Shown here in pieces: positions 56,134 through 64,000 of a stretch of 64,000 bases of DNA. The notes below the pieces were generated by a model. It saw only the letters and a list, made by a program, of their open reading frames with translations. It had not been told where the DNA came from and did no database searches. Origin of the DNA: Sophora flavescens. Taxonomy: Eukaryota; Streptophyta; Magnoliopsida; Fabales; Fabaceae. Every line of letters begins with the position of its first letter. The first letter of the stretch is position 1. Position numbers and translations under genes: made by a program. The stretch covers positions 434,001-498,000 of the forward strand of contig JAUPTC010000016.1 in assembly GCA_030762895.1 (NCBI GenBank), in the 5' to 3' direction.

Positions 56134-56674
56134 TGAGGATTAGGGTTAGGACTTGGATTATGTAGTTGAGATGTTGTTTGAGGCATAGAGACCTTTGCAT
56201 GTTAAGTACGCAGCTTTTTCGGGTGAGTTTGAACGTAGAGACCAATTAGGGTTTCCCGGTTAGCATCTTTGAGACGTCTGAGTGTGAAATGAAAATTTTG
56301 GAGTTGGAGTTGAGATTAGGCATTTTTGATGGTTTCAGATTGTTTATTAGGTCCTAATGAGCCTATATCTCAAATTTGAGCACAATTGGACGTCAAACGA
56401 ACCTTGAACGCAAAGAGTTGACTTTTTATCAAAAGTCAACACTTGAGCGTGGATGCACCAGCACTCAAGTGCCCAGGTCAACAGACAAGGGCCATGCTTT
56501 GACCTGCCACGTATCACCAGGGCTGACGTGGCACTCCAGGAGTGGTTGCATGGCGCGGTGGTCCACCCACTCCCAACGTTCGAGCGTGGAAAAACCAACA
56601 CTCAAGCATTGGAACGCTCGGACGTTGTTTTCCCAACGCTCGAGCTCTGGCGCGATTTTCAGCAAAATAAAAAT

Positions 56675-56705
56675 GGGACTTAAGTGACATAAGTCACTTA
56701 GTCCC
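56675..56705. repeat. Imperfect palindrome, copy 2
   Basis: Identical to 10089-10119. Confidence 0.8.
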
Positions 56706-58368
56706 ATATGCAAAAACAGAGAGTTGAGAGCAGAGAAATTGAGAAAAACATAGAGGAGGGTTCTAGAGAGAGAGGGGGGAAATAGGCGAGAGAATTAGAG
56801 AATGAGAGAGGGAGATCACTAAAGAACCCTAAAACACAATTGTTGAGAGCTTTAGGAGCTGGAACAGTTCAGAGAAATCATCACCATACCTTCATCCTCC
56901 GTTGGATTTTGTCCAAATTTGACATGGAGGTTCTAAGCTAGTAGTTCTTTATATCTAACGGTTGGAAGTTCTTTACCTTTCCCAGAGTGTGAGTTATTCA
57001 GCCTAGAAGTTGGAGTTGAGTTCAACTCGGGTAGCTCCAGACCAGTCATCTTGAGAGGTTCATCCCCGGCTCATCCACCGTTGGATCGAGCTGAAATTTT
57101 TGGAGAAGGTGGATTTTGAGGCTCGGAGACCCTAGTTCTAGGTGAGGCAGAATCGAGGAGTTTCGAGGACGCTTCGTTTTAGTTCGTTTCGTCTCGTTTC
57201 GTGTAGCGCGCGACTCTCCAGGTGGGGAAAGAAACCATTTAACTACGGAAACGGCACGGCTACATTTAATTCAATAATGGCGTAGGGCGACCTAAACCCT
57301 ATGCTAGAGCGAGTAACGGACAATGCCTATACCACATTGGGGACTACCTAGTGGTATCAATGATGATATAGAAATTGTGCGTTTATCATCATCACACTAA
57401 ATATATATTTTATTATTATTTGATGATTGCCATGCTTGACTGGTTTATGTGAATTTGGTTATTGATTAATGATGATGTTAATTATGAGTGTTGTGATTAT
57501 TGTATGAATATGTTATATTATTATTATTATTATTGGTAATGATGATTAATTTGGAGGTGATAATTTGATAACATGATGATGTGATGTGATGAGTGCCATT
57601 TGTGTTTAGAGGTTGAGTAAATAATAAGTTATGTTGAGACATAATGATGTATTGGGGAATGCATATGATATGAGATAGTAGTGGCAAACCGAGATGATTC
57701 CTGAAATATGAGGATGAGATTGATGAGATGAAAATAATTTATTTTGAGGTTATTTATGAGGTTATGATGAGCGATTAGGGCACTAGGGGAGGACCTGAAA
57801 CATGGTCTGTGATATGAGGGACCTGAAACATGGTCATGTGGACCTGAAATATGGTCGTGTGGGGTCTATTCCTCGGAGGGAGAATTCTCGGGGATAGGCT
57901 AACGGCGGACCGTCCCAGACATGATTTCATTTTAGTCGCAGCAATAGTTCATGCATTGCATGAGCGCCCTGGATAGTGGTCCAGAGGTGTGCACCAGATT
58001 GTGTAGCTATAGTGCCATTGCTTTGCGTGAGCGCCCTCCATCCACGGACGAGGGTGTGCGTCGGGGACTGGACTTGTCGATTATATTGATGTGATATCTG
58101 GATATGGCTGATACCTGATGAGATTACAGCATTTGTATTGCATCATGATGGAGGGTAGGGGAAAGATCCTAGATGCAGATTGAGGATGATTGTTATATAT
58201 ATATATATACACCCATGCTTTGGAGACGGATTTTTAGTGTGCCGTTATTTAATTAAATGTAGCTAAACCCTTTCCACGTTTGATGTTATATGGCTTCTAA
58301 TCCCCTTTTCTTTTGCTATGTGTTTGTATATATATATATGATTTGTATCACAAATCCAGATATAGTTG

Positions 58369-58977
58369 ATGGCGCATTGGGATCACCCATGGATGATTCA
58401 GGACCCGGGGTTTCCCACCTCGGGAACCTTTGAGGTCGAGTGCATCGATCCGAACTGGTGGCTTGTGGACCCAGTCACCTGCTTCGTCGTATATACGGGT
58501 CTGATGTCCATTACCTCTGGGCTAGGACAGGGACTACCCATAGGTTTTACCGGCACCTTTTGCTTTGGTACTACACTCCCGTTCCCGATCGGACAGTCGG
58601 ATGGACATATACCGCCCATGCCACCGATGTCAAGCATGGCCCCAGTTCCTTTCATGGTACCCTTCAAGGCATTGGTACCAGGACTCGCACCAGCACTAGT
58701 ACCAGTGCCAGAGCCCGAGTTGGCACCCATTTCGGAGGAGGACCCAGTTGTCCCCGCCCAAGACCTAACACCCCTTCCAGAGGTACCCGCACCTCCAGAG
58801 GTCCGGGCTACGGTTTTAGAGTGTTTGCGGGTATCTTCTAGACGGCTACATCCTCGGGATAGCGGACTATACAGGCAGAAGTTTCAGGGGCAGCCGACCA
58901 GGAGCTCTTCAAGTGATAGCGGAGGAGTGTCCAGACCTGCCGGACCCCATGATGTAGACGAGGGAGGTAGTGTATGA
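58369..58977 (+). CDS. Proline-rich ORF in the 3.2-kb element, copy 2 (unknown)
   Basis: 202 codons from ATG to TGA, collinear with 11768-12370: MAHWDHPWMIQDPGFPTS, NWWLVDPVTCFVVYTG, then APALVPVPEPELAPISEEDP, with two extra residues from a 6-bp insertion. Many substitutions separate the copies but no stop or frameshift appears in this frame. The overlapping upstream ATG present in copy 1 is ATA here. No function is assigned; it could be a chance-conserved frame in a GC-rich LTR. Confidence 0.35.
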   Translation: MAHWDHPWMIQDPGFPTSGTFEVECIDPNWWLVDPVTCFVVYTGLMSITSGLGQGLPIGFTGTFCFGTTLPFPIGQSDGHIPPMPPMSSMAPVPFMVPFKALVPGLAPALVPVPEPELAPISEEDPVVPAQDLTPLPEVPAPPEVRATVLECLRVSSRRLHPRDSGLYRQKFQGQPTRSSSSDSGGVSRPAGPHDVDEGGSV

Positions 58978-59327
58978 TGGCTCGGGCTAGTGCCATCCGT
59001 GTAGGTGTGAGTGAGGTTTTACTGTATTTTGAGAGGGGATGGGGTGTGAAGTGCATCGGTATGGCATTTTCTTTTGGCTTTTTGATGTATTTTGTTGATG
59101 TTACTAGCTTGTATATATACCGAGATCCTACAGATGAGAATCCCTTGACAGCAGTACTGGCATGTATATATATGCTTATAGTTATGTGCTGTATGTATGT
59201 TTACCTATGTTGTATATATTTTAAGTTTTAATTTTTTCCGTCGTTTTTAATATATCTGTTTAACGTTAATAACGAAATTAGGTCTTAATATTTTGGATTT
59301 TCTTTAATGGGACGTCGGGGCGTCTCA

Positions 59328-60415
59328 TAAGCAGGTTGGAAATGAGACATAATCCAGAGAGTTGTGCCAGAATTTTTCTGTGAGAAAATAGAAGCTATCA
59401 GAGCTCATTTTTCTAACCAATATGACTTTCTAAACTGGAAACCTGAATCAGACGGTCAATTTTCAATCAAATCTGCATATTCTGTTCTGACTTCTCCTTC
59501 TCATGAGAATATGCTTCCAAATCCTTTATTTATGAAAGCTTCTTAGTGGAAAGGTCCTGCAAGAATTCGGTGTCATCATTGGAAACTCGTGCATGGTTAT
59601 CTGTTAACAAATGAGGAGAGATTTAGGAGATGGATATCTCAAGACAATGTTTGGCCAAGATGCTCTGCCGCTCCAGAAAGTTTAATGCATATGGTGAGAG
59701 ATTGTGAAGATATTTTGTTTTTTGGACTCAGTGTATTGATCCTCATGAATACAATAAGTTCTTCAATATGTGACTTCATCGGTGGTTGGACCGGAACTTT
59801 TCTTAAAAGTAAATGGCTTCTTCTTCTTGGAATTGGTTCACTTTTTTTGGAGTGGCTGTTTGGACCATTTGGAAGGATAGAAATGCTTTAATCTTCTCTT
59901 CTTCTTCTTCTATGAATTCTAGTTTTTAGGCTGATGTCTCCTCTCAAGTTCATTAATTGAAAAGGAGTTACATCATCCAAGCTTCATGTCTTATTCTCAG
60001 TTACAGGTTTAGAGTCAATTTTGGAAGAAACCTGATGCTGGATGGTTCAAATGCAACTCGGATGGGTCCTATAGGCAACAAGGAGGCAGCTCTTCTTGTG
60101 GGGGAGTAATTAGAGATGAATTTGGAAACTTTGTTAAGGGTTATTTTTGCAAGTTAAACCCATGGAATGCTATTATAGCAGAACTGCATGGTTTACTCTA
60201 TGGCATCAAATTGGCCAAGTCAAGTAATATCAGTAAAATTTCTTTTGAAATTGACTCCCTTGTGATTTATGATATGATTTCCCAGGGCTTTACACCAATC
60301 TCTTATATTCAGCCTCTACTCTTAGAGGCCATTTCTTTTGAAATTGACTCCCTTGTGATTTATATTAAACCCTTCATTTTATTTGTAATCCAATGGAAGT
60401 TAGGTACATAACTTC
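59328..60415 (+). mobile_element. LINE-B, 3' part, copy 2 (zf-RVT and RNase H)
   Basis: More complete than copy 1: PEFFCEKIEAIRAHFSNQYD, QFSIKSAYSVLTSPSHEN, WKGPARIRCHHWKLVHGY, WISQDNVWPRC, a segment missing from copy 1 (WLFGPFGRIEML region, 59807-59956), then RNase H CNSDGSYRQQGG, GGVIRDEFGN and AELHGLLYGIKLA with EIDSLVIYDM. Frameshifts separate the zf-RVT and RNase H parts. Confidence 0.82.
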
Positions 60416-60537
60416 TTTAATGAGTTAATGTAAGTCATTTGATTACAATTAAATGAAGGGTAATTATTTAAATTAACTCCTTGTTTTATAATAAAGTTTA
60501 GGGTTTAACTTACTCTTTGAGTAACTTGATCCTCTTT

Positions 60538-60580
<43 letters not shown>

Positions 60581-60583
60581 TTG

Positions 60584-60772
60584 AGATCCATTAAATCTTA
60601 CAATAGTAAGTTTAAAAGACTTCTTGATCCCCACTTTTCAATTTACTCTAATCCAATGATTTACATTAATTTATTAAAAAAGGCAAATGCCTTATATTGG
60701 ATTAGAATAATTGAAGGGTGAAGATATCAAGATTAAGTCTTTTAAACTTACTCTTGGAGTCAATGAATCCTT
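60584..60772. repeat. Fold-back element (intact), copy 2
   Basis: Left arm TAAGTTTAAAAGACTTCTTG and right arm AAGTCTTTTAAACTTA are inverted around AAAAGGCAAATGCCTTAT. It is about 190 bp in all and flanked by GAGATCCATTAA and CAATGAATCC. One arm is also recognisable at 45128-45240. A C run and CT run follow (60779-60810). Confidence 0.75.
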
Positions 60773-61598
60773 TCTCACCCCCCCCCCCACCCCCCTCTCT
60801 CTCTCTCTATACCAGTGTAGGGTACCCGTGCAACGCACGGGTAAATTTTCCATTAAAACCATTTCTAATTAATTTTTAATAAAAAGAAGATTGCTATTTG
60901 ACATGGTAAGACAATGGAAATAGAAAATTTTATTTTGTAGCTGCGACACAATAAGGGCTTGTTACGAATTTTTAAAAAATAATTTTGACATTCAATAATT
61001 TAGATTTTTTTTTACAGATTTTAAATAAAAACAAAACCTATTTTGTGTTTGATTATAATAATCGAAAATCATTTTTTAAATATTAGTTAGTGATTTTAAA
61101 TGATTTTCCCAAAAGTTCGGTTTATACAACTTTTAGTTCTCTTTCATTTACATGATCGTTATGCAGCATAACCCTCAAGTTAATCATGTCTACTATTCTA
61201 ACTCTTAAAACACAATTCATTTTTTCATCATTTTCTCTTTCAAGCTCCTACAATGTTTTCATCACCAGATAGAGAAGTTTTTGAATTCCTTATCCCCATC
61301 TAAGCTTGCACCGAAACTTAGCTCCCACCTCGTCTTTAAGTGTAATTGAATGTGGTCTTCCAAGATGGCTGAATTCGTTTGCAAAATTGACAAGTAAATT
61401 GTTCATTGTTCAAAATAAACTGTTTTTTTAAAATAAGTGATAAGCAAGTCTTATTCATTACTTATCAATTCTTTCACTACGTTGATATTATACTTCTCTG
61501 AACATTTAACATTATATATGTTTTCAAAAGTAACAGCTGCATTTCAAGCAACTATTTGTCAGGGCCGGCCCAAAGTGTTCTAAAGTAGATAGTAACTA
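60773..61598. other. No gene recognised (shared with copy 1)
   Basis: C/CT run, then AT-rich non-coding DNA equal to 13906-14666. It ends where the LTR element begins. Confidence 0.6.
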
Positions 61599-64000
61599 TG
61601 AACACCTAATTTTGTCCAGGTATTTTCTTTTTAAAATAATATTTTTGAAAACAAAAGAGAGATATAAAATTGTAAAAAAAATAAATATAATATCTTTGTT
61701 ATTTTCTTGGCCCAATTTTCTTTTTATTGTTGCAAGTGTTGAGCTCATAGCCCAAACTCAAATAAAAAAGAAGAAGAAAAAGAATGCTTAAAATAAAAAT
61801 AAAGATAAAAATAAAAAAAATTATGTTTTGCTGTTCTGCCTCTTGTACTCCCACGCCTGTACCCCTCTTTTGTCATTTCTTCTTTTTCAAAAAAAGGAGG
61901 GATAATGGTACACTCCTCCTGGCCTCTCTGCACCAAGGCTGCACCTGCAAGATGGTGGTAGACAAGGCTGATATGCTCCCCACTATCTGTACCTACACCA
62001 GCTGATAGCCTAACAAGAACATTTGTCATCTTCTTCAAAAATTCTTGCTATAAATTGGCACCCATCAGAAGAAGCAGAGGAGGGGGATCAGTAACATGGA
62101 GCACATTGAGAGACACCATTTCCCCTTCATCTCTCTATCACATTCCCACATTCTTATTCCTTTATCCTCCTTTCATATTTGAACCACCCTTAACCCACAA
62201 GCCAAAATCAGAACTACCCTCCTCCTCCCTCTAGCTTAAACGGCTCATGACCCACAAAACAATCAGAACCTTATTTTCACTTTGCCTCCACTGAGAAACA
62301 GAGAAGAAAACGTGTCCCTGATTGAACCAGATCCAAGCCCCGCCGCCATCTCCGCCATCGTTGCTTCCTTCTCCGCCGTGTCATCGCCGCAAGCGACGAA
62401 TCCCGGATCCGCACCAGATCCAGTCAGAACCACCAGCCGTCATCGCCATAGCTCCTCCGCGCACAGCCATCATACCTCAGTCACAGTTTCCCCTCCCACC
62501 TGGTTCCGGTCTCAGACAAGTCATCCCAGTCACCGCACCGCCGCTCTGACGCACACCCACCGCGGCCCCCGTCTCGCTGTCGCCCTCCGTTCCCTTTCCG
62601 TCGCACGTCCACCCCCCGACACTCAGCTCCGTCGCCACATCACCTCCGTCGTCCACCCTCACCGTTGCTCGTACCTCGCTGTCTCTCCGCCATCCATCCT
62701 TCTACCCCTGTTGCTCCCCGTCGTTGGTAACCACTAACCACAAAGAGGATGATGCCTTCTGACTTTTGCTTCCTCTCTTTCCCTTTTTTAATTTTTATTC
62801 TGATTGTTATGTGATTTGTTTGGTGGTCTGCTGGGCTGGGCTTCTGATAATTAGGAGTGTGTTTTTATTTTGTTATTTGCTGATGGGTTTTGTCTAATGG
62901 GCTAAATCGTTTTTTGGGTCAACTCTTATTATTGTATATTTGGGTCAGGTTTTGGTTTAAGAGTCCTTTTTATTTGAAGTAACTTGTTTTTGTGTAAAAT
63001 AAAAAAGAATCCTTTTTCAAAATAAAAAAATATATAATAAAAATGATCTTTGTCAAAAGGCAAAAAAATAAAAAATAAAAAAATTTCAAAAATATCATTT
63101 TCAAAGAAATCGAAAAATGAAAATCCTTCCCAAATAAAACCCTTTTTAAAAGAAATTCTTTTTGTAAACATTTTTTTCTGAGTTCACGCAACAATCTACG
63201 ATGTTGATGTATGTATTTTTTTTTCATCCTCAAGTGTCGTATGAATTGTAAAGGTTCATCGTATAGCTTTGCTATCTTTAACCATGTGCAAGAGTGAATT
63301 CCCTTTTGTAAAAATATTAAATGTTTTTTTTTAATTTACACTTTTAACCAATTTTATCCAATTTAATTTTATGAAAATATCTTTTGAATTCACGCAACAA
63401 TCTATGACGTTGATGTATGGACTTATTCATCCTCAAGTGTCGTATGAATTGTAAGGGTTTATCGTATAGCACTGCTATCTTGGACTCTATGCAAAAGTGA
63501 ATTTATTTTAAAATAAAATCCTTTTTTAACAATAAAAAAAATCAAATCTTTATCAAAAATTAAAATCAACCAACCAATCAACCCTTTTTTTTAAAGAAGA
63601 GAACTACATGGCTTTGAGTTTCCCATCGCACCCGGGAATACGTAGGAGCAAGATAAATCATCTTGTTAAGCCAAAACTAAATTTTCCTTTTTTTGTATCT
63701 CTTTTTATGTTAAAATAATTAATCAAAATAATTAACTTTTCTATTTTTAGGGATGCTCTATGGACACAGTGCCATATTCAGTCCCTTAGATTTGAGGTTA
63801 CCCTGTGGACTCATATGTCATATTCAACCTCATTTAGTTTTCATAAACAATAAATTTAAAAATATAAAAATTAGTAAAAATTTAAATAATAAAAATTAAA
63901 AATAATTCTTTCTTGTAAATAATTTTGGGGTAAAATAAATATTTAAAAGGTTATTAAAATTTTTTTACACAATTAACTTGAGGTACCTTTTTTTAAACGG
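61599..64000 (+). mobile_element. Start of an Ogre/Tat-like LTR retrotransposon (LTR, incomplete)
   Basis: Begins TGAACACCTAATTTTGTCC exactly where the duplication match ends, so it is an insertion into copy 2. It has A-rich tracts, a GC-rich Pro/Ser-coding-like block (62280-62740) and, near 63615-63660, CATCGCACCCGGGAATACG followed by TAGGAGCAAG, a phrase style I associate with long LTRs of Ogre-type Ty3/gypsy elements. The window ends before any internal domain, so the identification rests on LTR sequence only. The ORF at 62282-62737 is a low-complexity frame, not a supported gene. Confidence 0.6.
63182..63503 (+). repeat. Two diverged direct repeats in the LTR
   Basis: A block of about 115-125 bp (TTCACGCAACAATCTA, CATCCTCAAGTGTCGTATGA, ATCGTATAGC) at 63182-63306 recurs at 63391-63503, about 209 bp apart, with substitutions and indels. 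Confidence 0.8.

Larger units (their letters stand above)
56134..59327 (+). mobile_element. 3.2-kb LTR-like insertion in LINE-B, copy 2
   Basis: Counterpart of 9548-12720 with the same ends. It has 90 bp more at 58004-58093, bounded by GTG on both sides. This block resembles the preceding TGAGCGCCCT...GTGTGC segment, so it may be an internal duplication that copy 1 lost. It lacks the TG microsatellite. Confidence 0.6.
46776..61598 (+). repeat. Segmental duplication, copy 2
   Basis: Direct partner of 1-14666. Here the left context is visible: CACTA-1 is complete (42063-48825) and sits inside LINE-A. Matching stops when an Ogre-like LTR begins with TGAACACC at 61599. The offset between copies is 46775 bp at the left end and about 46932 bp at the right end because of indels. 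A tandem duplication with a period near 46.8 kb, a dispersed duplication, or two haplotypes joined during assembly would all fit. Confidence 0.93.

Noticed and set aside
62282..62737. 151-codon ORF rich in Pro, Ser, His and Arg
   Set aside because: Low-complexity GC-rich block inside an LTR, with competing open frames on both strands and no domain.
62929..63233. Phe/Ile/Lys-rich minus-strand ORFs
   Set aside because: Translations of A-rich LTR sequence; no features of a real protein.

Overview
This is nuclear DNA of a flowering plant, made almost entirely of transposable elements. The evidence is AT-rich intergenic sequence, intron-split CACTA (En/Spm) transposase genes, plant L1-type LINEs with zf-RVT and RNase H tails, a Tork-like Ty1/copia element, hAT and fold-back MITEs, and an Ogre/Tat-like LTR start. 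A dicot is likely. A legume is a guess from the style of the repeats (Ogre-like LTR, copia LTR rich in TAATCGATTA). No intact protein-coding host gene could be recognised. The only non-transposon candidate is a short two-exon model with a TATA box at 27.8-28.2 kb.

Layout: 1-14666 and 46776-61598 are two direct copies of one segment, offset by about 46.8 kb. Each holds, in order: the 3' part of CACTA-1; the 5' half of an antisense LINE (LINE-A); a MITE; two 5'-truncated LINE tails; a sense LINE (LINE-B) split by a 3.2-kb LTR-like insertion; and a fold-back element. Between the copies lie an hAT MITE (15.8-16.3 kb), an orphan CACTA end (CACTA-3, 17.1 kb), a complete CACTA element with TNP2 and a ULP1-like protease on the minus strand (CACTA-2, 19856-27717), the possible small gene, a related plus-strand CACTA with its 3' end missing (CACTA-4, 28.5-34.0 kb), the 3' tail of LINE-A, a full Ty1/copia element (35271-40896) sitting in LINE-A, more LINE-A, and then CACTA-1 (42063-48825), also inserted in LINE-A. 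The window ends inside an Ogre-like LTR that starts at 61599 and cuts off the second copy of the duplication.

Nesting gives a relative history. LINE-A landed first. CACTA-1 (TSD AAT) and the copia element then broke its ORF; removing each insertion restores the LINE reading frame. CACTA-1 itself lost its TNP2 core and carries a copia pol fragment, a LINE fragment and a tandem-repeat array. The block was then duplicated. After duplication, copy 1 gained a 225-bp solo LTR (copy 2 keeps the exact empty site) and suffered deletions, one with templated filler. Copy 2 received the Ogre-like element. Divergence between the copies rises abruptly near 10.19 kb, so their history is mosaic.

All recognisable transposon proteins carry stops, frameshifts or lost catalytic residues, so nothing here looks autonomous. 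Exon limits and element borders were read by eye from splice signals, terminal repeats and target-site duplications. Family names rest on motifs, not on searches.
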